Below, piece after piece: positions 29,416-38,568 of a stretch of 64,000 nt of DNA. This DNA comes from Neobacillus notoginsengisoli (GTDB lineage: Bacteria > Bacillota > Bacilli > Bacillales > Cytobacillaceae): contig NZ_QWEG01000004.1 in assembly GCF_003515685.1 (NCBI RefSeq), forward strand, positions 248,001-312,000. Reading direction: 5' to 3'. Each line of letters begins with the position of its first letter. The first letter of the stretch is position 1. Made by a program: the position numbers and the translations under genes. Under the pieces are notes generated by a model, which did not search any database, was not told where the DNA came from, and worked only from the letters and a program-made list of their open reading frames with translations.

Positions 29416-32000
29416 ATGGTGAAAGCAGCAACTGTAAATGAAAATGTTGGAACAATAATCGATAAGCTTGTGGAAAAAGGGCTTAAAGCACTGGAGGAAT
29501 TCCGGGGCTTCGACCAGGAAACGGTTGATGAGATTGTGAAGCAGATGGCACTTGCAGGGCTTGACCAACACATGCCTCTTGCAAAAATGGCCGTCGAGGA
29601 AACAAAGCGCGGCGTATATGAGGACAAGATTATCAAGAATATGTTCGCGACCGAATATGTTTACCATAACATCAAATACAATAAAACGGTCGGAATCATC
29701 AGTGAGAACGAGCATGAAGGCATGATGGAAATTGCCGAGCCTGTCGGCGTCATCGCGGGCGTAACGCCTGTGACGAACCCGACTTCAACAACGATGTTCA
29801 AAGCGTTAATCTCAATCAAAACAAGAAATCCAATCATTTTTGCTTTCCATCCATCTGCCCAAAAATCGAGCCGAGAAGCGGCTAAAGTTCTGCGTGATGC
29901 AGCTGTCAGGGCAGGGGCCCCGAAAAACTGTATCCAGTGGATTGAAAGTCCGTCACTTGAGGCAACCCAATCGTTAATGAACCATGGCAATATTTCTCTG
30001 ATCCTTGCGACCGGCGGAGCGGGAATGGTCAAGTCGGCCTACAGCTCCGGAAAACCGGCGCTAGGAGTCGGACCTGGTAATGTTCCGTGCTATATTGAAA
30101 AAACCGCCAATCTTAAACAGGCTGTTAATGATCTGATTCTTTCAAAAACGTTTGATAACGGCATGATTTGTGCGTCTGAGCAGGCTGTCATCATCGACCA
30201 CGACATATATGCGGAAGTGAAAAAAGAAATGGCGGCCAACGACTGCTACTTCCTGAATGAGGGAGAGAAACAGCTAGTCGAAAAGCTCGTCATCAATGAA
30301 AACACTTGCGCTGTCAACCCTCAAATTGTAGGCATGCCAGCCTGGAAAATTGCTGAAATGGCAGGAGTAACTGTCCCGGAATCAGTCAAAATTCTTGTGG
30401 CGGAGTTAACAGGGGTTGGACCTGAATTCCCGTTATCACGAGAAAAATTGAGCCCTGTTCTTGCATGCTACAAGGTAAGCGGACTTGAGGAAGGTTTGGA
30501 GCGCGCAGAAGACATGCTCAAATTTGGCGGTATTGGCCACTCGGCCGTTATCCATACTACCAGCCAGGAAGCGATAGAAGCATTCGGCTTTAGAATGAAA
30601 GCGGGAAGGATTATTGTCAACGCACCTTCTTCTCAAGGGGCAATCGGCGATATTTATAATGCCTATCTGCCTTCATTGACGCTCGGCTGTGGAACTTATG
30701 GCGGCAATTCGGTTTCCACGAACGTTGGCGCCATCCATTTGATTAATATAAAAAAGGTAGCAAAGAGGAATGTAAACATGCAGTGGTTCAAAGTCCCTTC
30801 CAAGATATATTTGAAAAGAACTCAACACAATACCTTGCAAAAATGCCGAACATCTCAAAGGCATTCATCGTGACAGATCCGGAAATGGTCAAACTCGGTT
30901 ACGTTGACAAGGTGCTCTACTACCTCAGGAAGCGTCCTGATTATGTGCATTGTGAAATTTTCTCTGAGGTGGAGCCGGATCCTTCTCTTGAAACTGTCCA
31001 AAAAGGCGCCGAGAGGATGGCGAAGTTCCAACCGGATGTCATTATTGCGCTCGGAGGAGGCTCGGCAATGGACGCGGCAAAAGGAATGTGGCTGTTCTAT
31101 GAATATCCTGAAACAGACTTTTTTGGCTTAAAGCAAAAGTTTCTTGATATTAGAAAGCGGATTGTGAAGTATCCGCGCCTTGGTGAAAAGGCACAGTTTG
31201 TCGCCATCCCGACAACTTCTGGCACCGGCTCAGAGGTGACTTCGTTCTCTGTTATTACAGATAAGGAAGCAAATACGAAATATCCTTTAGCCGACTATGA
31301 ATTGACCCCCGATGTCGCGATTGTCGACCCGCAGTTTGTCATGACGGTTCCAAAGCATATTACCGCTGATACGGGCATGGACGTGTTGACGCACGCAATT
31401 GAAGCGTATGTATCCTGTATGGCGAACGACTTCACCGACGGGCTAGCCATAAAAGCGATCCAGCTTGTGTTTGACTACTTGCCAAGGGCTTACCGCGACG
31501 GAAGCGATGAGGAAGCGCGCGAAAAAGTGCATAATGCTTCGACGATTGCGGGAATGGCTTTTGCGAATGCCTTCCTCGGCATTAACCATAGCCTTGCGCA
31601 CAAGCTTGGCGGGGAGTTCCACATCGCCCATGGCCGTGCGAATACGATCCTGATGCCGCATGTGATCCGGTATAACGCCACAAAACCGAAGAAGTTTACT
31701 GCCTTCCCGAAATATAACCATTTCGTGGCAGACAAGCGATACGCCGAAATCGCCAGAATGCTGGGCCTTCCTGCCGCTACAACAGAGGAAGGGGTGGAAA
31801 GCCTCATCCAAGCCATTATCAATCTGGCAAAAGAACTCGAAATCCCAATGACAATCGAGGCAAATGGAGTTGACAAAAAAGAATTCGAAAGCAAAGTCGG
31901 CTATCTCTCCGAACGAGCCTTCGAAGACCAATGTACAACCGCCAATCCAAAACTGCCACTCATAACAGAACTAGCAGAGATTTATAGATTAGCATTTTAA
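29416..32000 (+). pseudogene. adhE: Bifunctional aldehyde-alcohol dehydrogenase, split by a frameshift
   Basis: The two frames together give the normal AdhE of about 860 residues, which turns acetyl-CoA into ethanol with two NADH. The N-terminal aldehyde dehydrogenase is complete, with catalytic Cys252 in DNGMICASEQ. The iron-dependent alcohol dehydrogenase follows (ALGGGSAMDAAKGMW, the iron ligands in TGMDVLTHAIEAYVS and FLGINHSLAHKLGGEFHIAH). At 30810-30812 the run TTT seems to lack one T: after KVPSKIY the frame reads LKRTQ instead of FEKNST. The first frame stops at 30871. Sequencing error, a true mutation or slippage are all possible. Behind a Rex-type box. Confidence 0.85.
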
Positions 32001-32002
32001 AA

Positions 32003-32030
32003 AACAGGGGAGCCATCCCTGTTTTTTTTT
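32003..32030 (+). terminator. adhE terminator
   Basis: AAAACAGGG and CCCTGTTTT form a stem with a seven-base loop, followed by nine T residues. Confidence 0.9.
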
Positions 32031-32049
32031 GTGCTGTCATGCTTAGCGG

Positions 32050-32120
32050 AGAAGCAGGGGACGGTTCCGCTGCTTCATTCGGGACCCGAATGAAGCGTTG
32101 GAACCGTCCCCTTGCCTCAT
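32050..32120. repeat. Dispersed palindrome, copy 16 (last in the window)
   Basis: A full copy with apex TTCGGGACCCGAA. The left end reads AGAAGC instead of TGAAGC. Its right end lies 8 bp from the first codon of a truncated transporter gene. Confidence 0.88.
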
Positions 32121-32127
32121 TCCCTAA

Positions 32128-32520
32128 GTGACAAAAAAGGCATACGGCACCTTCCTTCTGGCTTCAGCGGCAGCTGTCTTCCTGTATTCATTCGCAACAG
32201 GAAGCACAGGCGTCCTGATTGGCGGCGCCATTGTCGGGTTCTTCTCAAACGGAATGTTCGCAGGGTATGGTGCGCTCATCAGCAGCTTCTACCCGGTGAA
32301 CATCCGAAGTACAGCAACAAACACCATATTTAACTTTGGCCGCGCAGTCGGAGGACTATCGCCAATTCTTGTCGGCTATATTTTGCAAAATCACAGTATG
32401 ACAACAGCCATGGTCTACCTGGCGATTCTGTATTGCATATCGTTCACCATCATGCTCACATTGAAAAAAGGCCAATCAAGACAGCCGGTCATCGCCATGC
32501 TGCCAGTGGGAAAATATTAA
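32128..32520 (+). pseudogene. MFS transporter, C-terminal remnant
   Basis: A 130-residue frame with the last four or so transmembrane helices of a major facilitator transporter: LLASAAAVFLYSFATG, GVLIGGAIVGFFSNGMFAGY, then the loop SSFYPVNIRSTATNTIFNFG typical of metabolite:proton symporters, and two final helices. A TAA codon lies directly before the GTG, there is no ribosome site, and the first two thirds of the gene are missing. The break coincides with palindrome copy 16, so a deletion at the repeat is a plausible cause. Confidence 0.75.
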
Positions 32521-32530
32521 TTACAAGTAA

Positions 32531-32575
32531 AATCACCGGAGAAACTGCATCAAGCATTCTCCCGGTGGTTTTCTT
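32531..32575 (+). terminator. Terminator after the MFS remnant
   Basis: CACCGGAGAA pairs with TTCTCCCGGTG (one bulge), followed by GTTTTCTT. It is retained from the original transporter gene. Confidence 0.75.
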
Positions 32576-32578
32576 GCC

Positions 32579-32613
32579 AAAAAAGAAGCCAAGGTAATAA
32601 TTACCCCTGGCTT
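32579..32613 (-). terminator. Terminator of the small basic protein gene
   Basis: On the minus strand AAGCCAGGGGTAA, TTA, TTACCTTGGCTT form a stem with a small mismatch, followed by CTTTTTT. Confidence 0.75.
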
Positions 32614-32632
32614 CCCCAGATAGGCTGCAAGA

Positions 32633-32863
32633 TTAGAAGCGGCAGTGTTTACGGCGACGCTTCTTCTCTTCCATTTCACCGGCAATCATGTCTTCCCTTA
32701 AGCAGCTGCGAACAGCGCGGCAGAAATCACGGCGATTTACGAGAATGTCGGCTCTGATTCTGAAATTACGCCGGAGTCTTTCCAACTCCTCTTCAATGCC
32801 TGCCACATTACCGTGTCCGCGGCACTCTTCAAAAAGAACATCTTCTTCGTTAAAGAAACTCAT
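32633..32863 (-). CDS. Small Arg/Cys-rich hypothetical protein
   Basis: Not recognised. A 76-residue protein with an acidic N-terminus (MSFFNEEDVLFEECRGHG), an arginine-rich centre (LERLRRNFRIRADILVNRRD) and a basic tail with Cys and His (KKRRRKHCRF). Four cysteines could be cross-linked or bind metal. AAAGGAGGG lies 7 bases before the ATG at 32863; ATG 32866 is an alternative. A spore-coat role would fit the composition but is a guess. It has its own terminator. Confidence 0.55.
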   Translation of the reverse strand: MSFFNEEDVLFEECRGHGNVAGIEEELERLRRNFRIRADILVNRRDFCRAVRSCLREDMIAGEMEEKKRRRKHCRF

Positions 32864-33140
32864 CATTCATCCCTCCTTTCCTTTAGCGTTACTGTATACT
32901 ATGTAAACTTGTACAAGCTGTCAGGGCTTGTACCTTTTTTATTTAAAAATGTGCATGTATCCAATGAGGCACGAAAAATACTATGCATACCCGGCACTAA
33001 AAAACTAAGAATGGAAAAAGGTTTAAAATAATCCAATTACAGGAAATGATAGAAAGAATGCTAATTTTTATATAAAAAAGAATACTTGGTTTTTGTCCGA
33101 ATATACTATCACCGAAAAATACGCTGGAATGGGTGAGATT

Positions 33141-33434
33141 TTGAAAAAATGGGGCTTCTTGTTGATCGGATTGAATCTCTTTGATGGCCTAAGCACATAT
33201 GCGGGAATGAAACTGTCTCTTATCGGTGAAAATAACCCGCTTTTGTCCTGGATGGGGCCCGAAGGAATAGTTGGTGTGAAAATGCTCTTAAGCTTGCTCT
33301 TGCTATTCGTACTAGTGAGAGTAAATATAAAAAAACCGATTTTCAAATATTCCCTCGTTATTGCGAACTGTGTATACTCGTTTGTTGCGGCAGTCCATCT
33401 TTATTGGTTCACGTTGCTGATTAGCGCTGTGTAA
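33141..33434 (+). CDS. Small membrane protein (DUF5658-like)
   Basis: A 97-residue protein with three hydrophobic segments: LIGLNLFDGLSTYAGM at about 9-25, VGVKMLLSLLLLFVLVRV at 46-64 and SLVIANCVYSFVAAVHLYWF at 72-92. The LFDGLSTY and ENNPLLSWM motifs recall small DUF5658 membrane proteins of bacilli, with unknown function. The start is chosen at TTG 33141 behind GGTGAG; ATG 33129 or TTG 33093 are possible. A strong convergent terminator follows. Confidence 0.55.
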   Translation: MKKWGFLLIGLNLFDGLSTYAGMKLSLIGENNPLLSWMGPEGIVGVKMLLSLLLLFVLVRVNIKKPIFKYSLVIANCVYSFVAAVHLYWFTLLISAV

Positions 33435-33451
33435 AAATTCAGAAACAATCA

Positions 33452-33497
33452 AAAAACCTCTTCCAAAATCCGTTCGGGAAATTGGAAGAGGTTTTTT
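33452..33497. terminator. Bidirectional terminator
   Basis: CCTCTTCCAA and TTGGAAGAGG form a 10-bp stem, with A-run before and T-run after, so it can stop transcription from both sides. It lies between convergent genes. Confidence 0.9.
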
Positions 33498-34009
33498 TAT
33501 GCGAGTGTGTGGTTTTGAGACTCTCTACTTATTTCAACAAGAGATAATCCTTTGTCCTTCATTAGAGATTGCAGAGCTGCCTTAAAAGTCGAGAAGGTTT
33601 TCAGCTCTTTTATAAAAGAAACTTGTGACATGACCAGCTCCTGGGCGAATTGAGGGTGGATTCCGACTACAATTGCCTGGACGCCAACTAAACGAAGAGA
33701 TGAAGTCAAGTTGATTAAATAATGACCAAGGATATTCAAGTCGCCTATTTCTTCCATGCTGATTGCTGAAAAGTCCAGTATGACCGAATCAACATCTTTG
33801 CTGCCTGCGTGGCTGAGTATTTTTGGGATGATCAAGTCGAATCGCTGCGGTGAAATTTCCCCAGCCAGCGGAACGAGTATGACTCCTGGAAGGATGGAAG
33901 GGATAATTGGGACAGAAACAGTCCTGACCAGGCTTTCCAGTTCATTTACTCTCTCCATTAACTCCCTGTTTTTATCGCGGAGAATTTGAATTTCGCTATT
34001 TTTTGACAT
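33497..34009 (-). CDS. STAS-domain protein (RsbR C-terminal type)
   Basis: A 170-residue protein with an N-terminal coiled coil (LRDKNRELMERVNELESLV, about 10-28) and a STAS domain at about 38-145: IPILPGVILVPLAG-type strand, then DSVILDFSAISMEEIGDL and LRLVGVQAIVVGIHPQF. The layout is like stressosome co-antagonists with the sensor domain reduced to a helix. The serine or threonine usually phosphorylated corresponds to the DFSAI segment. It may take part in general stress or another partner-switching pathway. No kinase partner is adjacent. Confidence 0.8.
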   Translation of the reverse strand: MSKNSEIQILRDKNRELMERVNELESLVRTVSVPIIPSILPGVILVPLAGEISPQRFDLIIPKILSHAGSKDVDSVILDFSAISMEEIGDLNILGHYLINLTSSLRLVGVQAIVVGIHPQFAQELVMSQVSFIKELKTFSTFKAALQSLMKDKGLSLVEISRESQNHTLA

Positions 34010-34260
34010 TATAACCCCTCTGTTTTGTTTTTAAGTTGTTACCCACAGTATATATCTTATTTTAAATATTTGTAAGTTTTAGACTGATTCAGGGAGCCTT
34101 AGCCTCTATCATATTAGCTTTTTTGTACTGAGGGACCGTAAAAAATTTCGGGGTTTTGGAAAAAGAAAACAGGATTTTGAAGAAATTAGTAGAATTTAAA
34201 GAGGATGAACAAAATTCTCACATTTGGCGTTGCTACTACTCATGAGAAGGAGAAAGGCGC

Positions 34261-35511
34261 ATGCTGCATAATACTCAACTCGTTTTAAACCAAGTCCTGG
34301 TACTCCTTTTTCCGATATGGATTTATCATTTATTCTTTCACCGGCAAGAAAATAAGGAGTGCGGCTTTAAACCAAGGCTTTTATTTGTCTTATCCCTTTC
34401 GCTAATTCTCACTCTTATTTTTTCTGTCAATTACTCTAATAAATTGATTTATGATCTAAAGTTAATTCCAATCATGATTGCCTTTTTGTATGGAAACGGC
34501 CTGACGGGATTTCTTCTTCTTATCATTGTGATGGGCTATAAAATTGCTTTCCAGGATGGCAATCCGGTGGCCACAGCCATCAATTTTGCAATTCTAGGCA
34601 GCTTATTAATTCTTATTGCAAAAAAGTTCATGAATTATTCTGTGAGATTTAAGGTAATTCTCATTAGTGCCCTGCATTGGATTATTACACTGTCCCGTGT
34701 TATCTGGCTTATTCAATCTGGCCACTCTGGGCAAATCTCTATCATTTTCATTTTTTCACTCATCGCCTGGGGTACGCTGTTGTCTGTAATTTTCATTTTT
34801 GAGAATCTAAAAAAACAGGTCGAATTGGAACATAAAGTGAAGCTTGCGGAAAGGTACGACGTCATCGGACAGCTGGCTGCCTCAGTAGCTCATGAGGTTC
34901 GCAACCCAATGACTGCCGTCCGCGGCTTCCTGCAATTGATGAAATCAGATGATAATTTAACTGATGCCCAGCGCAGATATATGGATATTTCCATTGAGGA
35001 ATTAAATCATTCACAGGCAATTCTTTCGGAGTATTTGTCACTTGCCAAACCCGCGAACACAGAGATTGCAATGATTGATTTGAAGCTTGAACTCAATAAG
35101 ATTATCGAACTGATGAAATCGTATACGAACCTTCAAGCAATCTCAATTTCCTCTCAAATGGAAGAAAACCTTTTTATTAAGGCAGACAGCTCTGAAATTA
35201 AGCAGGTATTTGTCAATCTCCTGAAAAACAGCATTGAAGCGATTGGGCAAAAGGGTGAAATTCATGTAACAGGCTTTAAAAAAGGCAACTGGGTTTTTAT
35301 AGAGATTGCGGATACTGGCTCCGGCATGTCCGAAGAACAATTAAAGTATCTCGGCACCCCTTTTTATTCCACTAAGGAGAAGGGGACCGGGGTCGGCCTT
35401 TCGGTATCGTACAAGATAATACACTCTATTAAAGGAAATATTAAAGTAGAAAGCAGGCGGGGGGAAGGGACAAAATTCATTATTCAGCTGCCTGCCTATC
35501 AAAGTGAGTAA
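34261..35511 (+). CDS. KinB-like membrane sensor histidine kinase
   Basis: A 416-residue kinase. Six or so hydrophobic segments fill residues 8-180 and match the 5TM-LYT type sensor of KinB (FLYGNGLTGFLLLIIVMGYK). The phosphoacceptor helix has His211 in LAASVAHEVRNPMTAVRGF. The ATP-binding domain shows the N box VFVNLLKNSIEAI, the G1 box IADTGSGMS and the G2 box KGTGVGLSVSYKI. KinB feeds the sporulation phosphorelay in B. subtilis; no response regulator gene is adjacent, consistent with that type of orphan kinase. No PAS domain is present. GAGAAGGAG precedes the ATG. Confidence 0.85.
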   Translation: MLHNTQLVLNQVLVLLFPIWIYHLFFHRQENKECGFKPRLLFVLSLSLILTLIFSVNYSNKLIYDLKLIPIMIAFLYGNGLTGFLLLIIVMGYKIAFQDGNPVATAINFAILGSLLILIAKKFMNYSVRFKVILISALHWIITLSRVIWLIQSGHSGQISIIFIFSLIAWGTLLSVIFIFENLKKQVELEHKVKLAERYDVIGQLAASVAHEVRNPMTAVRGFLQLMKSDDNLTDAQRRYMDISIEELNHSQAILSEYLSLAKPANTEIAMIDLKLELNKIIELMKSYTNLQAISISSQMEENLFIKADSSEIKQVFVNLLKNSIEAIGQKGEIHVTGFKKGNWVFIEIADTGSGMSEEQLKYLGTPFYSTKEKGTGVGLSVSYKIIHSIKGNIKVESRRGEGTKFIIQLPAYQSE

Positions 35512-35519
35512 TCAATGAA

Positions 35520-36145
35520 CAAAAGCGCAAGCGCCTTCGTGACAGGCAAAAACCGCCTGTCTCTGCGATGATTATTCCCGGAAGCTTTCCTTTGTGATCA
35601 TCGCCGTACAAACTGGAAGGGCTTCGACTGAGAAAAAGTTAAACTTCCATCAGCGATTTTTGCTGATGGTTAGTCGCGTTCTACTGCCGCTAATTCGCCA
35701 AAGAGCACGGCGACTAAGCGGCACTACGAACCCGATTGGTTCAACTAAGCCGCTGAAATGCACAGCGGCAAGTTTCACTGTATCTCACGAATCGGACCTT
35801 TAGGGTCAGTTGCCGACGGAGGAGGCTTGACTTCCCCTTAAGAGTGGGATAAAGGAATCACGAAGAGCGAAGCTACTACCTGCAGTACTTCATGAATTAG
35901 CATCTGTGAAGTCCTTCATGGGCTTTGCGACGAGCTGAAGGTAAGCTTCCTGAATATGCTATGGCGCAGGAGCACTAAGCGCATTCGATGATGACTTATC
36001 GTAGGGAGGAGACCTGAAGTTTGGGCACGCGTAGGCGCTGAAGCTAGATGTAGCTCTGCTTGGTAAATGAGTTATCCACAGTAGCAAAATCTATAGTTTC
36101 CTAAAATTCAAGCAAGAGCTGCCTATCCGCAGCTTTCTTTTTTTG
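35520..36145 (+). ncRNA. Candidate structured non-coding RNA or composite repeat
   Basis: No ORF of note in 780 bp, but many stems: GACAGGC/GCCTGTC (35541-35561), GCGATGAT/ATCATCGC, CCATCAGC/GCTGATGG (35647-35669), TTAGTCGC/GCGACTAA (35670-35717) with loop GCCGC able to pair with adjacent GCGGC (a pseudoknot), and GCCGCT/AGCGGC (35749-35769). A plus-strand terminator ends it. The outer borders, AAAAGCGCAAGCGCC near 35521 and GTAGGCGCTGAAGCTAGATG near 36031-36050, look like the ends of a common Bacillus intergenic repeat. It could be a repeat carrying an RNA, or a leader or trailer of the kinase gene. Confidence 0.5.
36115..36145 (+). terminator. Terminator closing the structured region
   Basis: AGAGCTGC and GCAGCTTT flank a six-base loop, then CTTTTTTT. 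It would end any plus-strand transcript of the non-coding region before the alpha-glucosidase gene. Confidence 0.8.
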
Positions 36146-36315
36146 CCAAAAGTCAGTGTGGCCGTTGTCATGTATTGCTTAAGGGGGCCTTAATGTTGCT
36201 GGCAAGAAAAGCCCATCAAGGAATGGTAGAATTGAAATGGAAGCCGGACAGGCTGAAAAAAATTCAATACAGGAATAGTTACAGGATATAGATGATAGGA
36301 AAGAGGTTGGATTTC

Positions 36316-37998
36316 ATGCAGCAAACAGATTGGTGGAAAAAAAGTGTTGTTTATCAAGTATATCCAAGAAGTTTCTACGACTCGGACGGGGATGGAGTCG
36401 GGGATATCGCCGGGATTACGCAAAAGCTTGATTATTTAAAGGAACTTGGAGTCGATGTGGTTTGGCTCAGCCCGGTTTATGATTCCCCGAATGATGACAA
36501 TGGCTATGATATTCGGGATTATTACAGCATTATGAAGGAATTCGGCACGATGGAGGATTTCGATGCGCTTCTTGCCGCAGCCCATGAACGCGGACTTAAG
36601 ATCATTATGGACCTCGTCGTCAACCATACATCAGATGAACATGAGTGGTTTGTCCAGTCAAAGAGCGGCAAAGACAATCCTTATCGTGATTTTTACTATT
36701 GGCGCGACGGAAAGGATGGCAAGGAGCCGAATAACTGGGGTTCTGTATTTAGCGGGCCGGCCTGGAAGTATGATGAGGCGACCGGACAATATTATCTGCA
36801 TATCTTTTCAAAAAAACAACCGGATCTGAACTGGGAAAATCCCGAATTTCGAAAAGAAGTTTATAAGATGATGAAGTTTTGGCTAGATAAAGGAATAGAC
36901 GGTTTCCGAATGGACGTCATTAATTTTATTTCAAAAGTGAACGGCCTTCCGAATGGGGAATTGAAGGAGGGCGCACTTTATGGAGATGGCAGTCCGTACT
37001 TTAGGAACGGGCCGCGCATTCATGAGTTCCTTCAGGAAATGAATAAGGAAGTGCTATCAAAGTATGATATCATGACGGTCGGGGAAATGCCGGGGGCGAG
37101 GGTGCACCACGCGAAGGTCTACACCGATCCGAACAATAACGAGCTCGATATGGTATTTACGTTTGAGCATATGGGCCTCGATAACGGACCGGGTGGAAAG
37201 TGGGATCTCAAGCCGCTAAATCTGATTGACCTGAAGGAGAATCTTAAAAAGTGGCAGACTGGCTTGCATGGAACAGGATGGAACAGCCTTTACTGGAACA
37301 ATCACGACCAGCCCCGGATTGTTTCACGCTTCGGCGATGACGGGGAGTATCGTGTTGAATCAGCCAAAATGTTGGCCACCTGCCTGCATATGCTTCAAGG
37401 TACGCCTTATATTTACCAAGGCGAGGAAATCGGGATGACGAATGTCCGCTTCGATTCCATTGAGCAGTATAATGATGTTGAAACACTGAATATGTACAAG
37501 GAAAAGCGGGACCAAGGAGTTCCGCATGAAAAAATTATGGAGTCCATTTATGCAAAAGGGCGCGACAATGCGCGTACGCCGATGCAATGGAATGATGGCG
37601 CAAATGGCGGTTTTACAACGGGAACCCCTTGGATCGACGTGAATCCGAACTACACTCAAATCAATGCCGAACAGGCTTTGGCCGACCGTAATTCCATCTT
37701 CTATCATTACAAGCATCTGAATTCATTGAGGAAAAAGCATGACGTCATCACAACGGGTGACTTCAATCTGCTTTATCGAGACCATCCGGCGCTGTTCGCT
37801 TACGATAGAAGGGCCGGGAATGAAAAGCTGACTGTTCTTTGTAACTTCGGCCGGGATGAGGTTGTTCTTGAAGATGAAAAGCTGATTAGCGAAGCTGCCA
37901 GTGCGGAGGCTGTTGTCCAGAATTATAAGGACATTTTGCTTGATAAAGAACGGCTTGTGCTAAGGCCATACGAAGCTGTTGTTTTTTCGCAAAAGTAA
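36316..37998 (+). CDS. malL: Alpha-glucosidase, oligo-1,6-glucosidase type (GH13)
   Basis: A 560-residue cytoplasmic GH13 enzyme that splits isomaltose-type oligosaccharides, sucrose or maltose. The four GH13 regions are present: DLVVNHTSDEH, GFRMDVINFISK with the nucleophile Asp, VGEMPG with the acid/base Glu, and WNNHDQPR with the stabilising Asp. The VINF sequence after the nucleophile favours alpha-1,6 over strict alpha-1,4 substrates. ATG 36316 (MQQTDWWKKSVVYQVYPRSF) has AAGAGG nine bases upstream; the ATG at 36292 is less likely. RidA follows 22 bp later. No sugar transporter or regulator is adjacent. Confidence 0.9.
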   Translation: MQQTDWWKKSVVYQVYPRSFYDSDGDGVGDIAGITQKLDYLKELGVDVVWLSPVYDSPNDDNGYDIRDYYSIMKEFGTMEDFDALLAAAHERGLKIIMDLVVNHTSDEHEWFVQSKSGKDNPYRDFYYWRDGKDGKEPNNWGSVFSGPAWKYDEATGQYYLHIFSKKQPDLNWENPEFRKEVYKMMKFWLDKGIDGFRMDVINFISKVNGLPNGELKEGALYGDGSPYFRNGPRIHEFLQEMNKEVLSKYDIMTVGEMPGARVHHAKVYTDPNNNELDMVFTFEHMGLDNGPGGKWDLKPLNLIDLKENLKKWQTGLHGTGWNSLYWNNHDQPRIVSRFGDDGEYRVESAKMLATCLHMLQGTPYIYQGEEIGMTNVRFDSIEQYNDVETLNMYKEKRDQGVPHEKIMESIYAKGRDNARTPMQWNDGANGGFTTGTPWIDVNPNYTQINAEQALADRNSIFYHYKHLNSLRKKHDVITTGDFNLLYRDHPALFAYDRRAGNEKLTVLCNFGRDEVVLEDEKLISEAASAEAVVQNYKDILLDKERLVLRPYEAVVFSQK

Positions 37999-38020
37999 CG
38001 TCATAAAGGAGTGGAATGAA

Positions 38021-38401
38021 GTGGCGAGAAAAGTGTATGAATCGAAGGGTGCAAAAGCCGTAGGCCCTTATTCACATGCGGTTGATGCGGGTGAATTGGT
38101 TTATTTATCCGGCCAGACTCCAATCGACCCTTCAACAGGCGAATTGGTGAAAGATGGTATTGGAGAGCAGACAAAGCAATGTTTCGCAAACCTATTTGCG
38201 GTACTGGAAGCTGCGGGACTGACTCCGGATGATGTGATGAAGGTAAATGTTTATTTGACAGACATGGATAATTTTTCGGAAATGAACGAGGTCTACAAGA
38301 AGCAGTTCTCTGAGCCTTTTCCGGCACGGACGACGGTCGCCGTTCTGGCACTTCCGCTTGGAGCAGATGTTGAAATTGAGATGATTGCGAAAAGGCCATA
38401 G
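38021..38401 (+). CDS. ridA: RidA family enamine/imine deaminase
   Basis: A 126-residue protein. RidA hydrolyses reactive 2-aminoacrylate and related imines released by PLP enzymes such as threonine dehydratase. Family landmarks: AVGPYSHAVDAGELVYLSGQ, the LEAAGLTPDDVMKVNVYLTD segment, and FPARTTVAVLALPLGADVEI with the Arg that binds the carboxylate. GTG 38021 follows AAAGGAGTGG; the frame upstream overlaps malL and is not supported. It is likely co-transcribed with malL, and a strong terminator follows. Confidence 0.9.
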   Translation: MARKVYESKGAKAVGPYSHAVDAGELVYLSGQTPIDPSTGELVKDGIGEQTKQCFANLFAVLEAAGLTPDDVMKVNVYLTDMDNFSEMNEVYKKQFSEPFPARTTVAVLALPLGADVEIEMIAKRP

Positions 38402-38409
38402 CAGCTTTT

Positions 38410-38446
38410 AAAATCCAGGGGATATTGTCTCCCTGGATTTTTTTAT
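38410..38446 (+). terminator. Terminator after ridA
   Basis: AAATCCAGGG and CCCTGGATTT form a 10-bp stem with a 10-base loop and a long T-run. Confidence 0.9.
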
Positions 38447-38568
38447 ATTCTTTTCAAAAACTGCCAGTTTGCATAAACGGATAATAGGCACAGACAAGTT
38501 TCATTCCGCCCAATTAGAAATAAAATACACTATCTGTATATTTTAGAGGCAAAAAGGAGCGGGAAAAC

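Noticed and set aside
36072-36080. Perfect DnaA box TTATCCACA
   Set aside because: Only a single copy is present, with no cluster of boxes, no AT-rich unwinding region and no dnaA or dnaN gene nearby, so it does not support an origin.
35512-36315. Small ORF at 35594-35803 in the structured region
   Set aside because: It lacks a ribosome site and its codons follow the stem-loop arms; RNA structure explains the sequence better.
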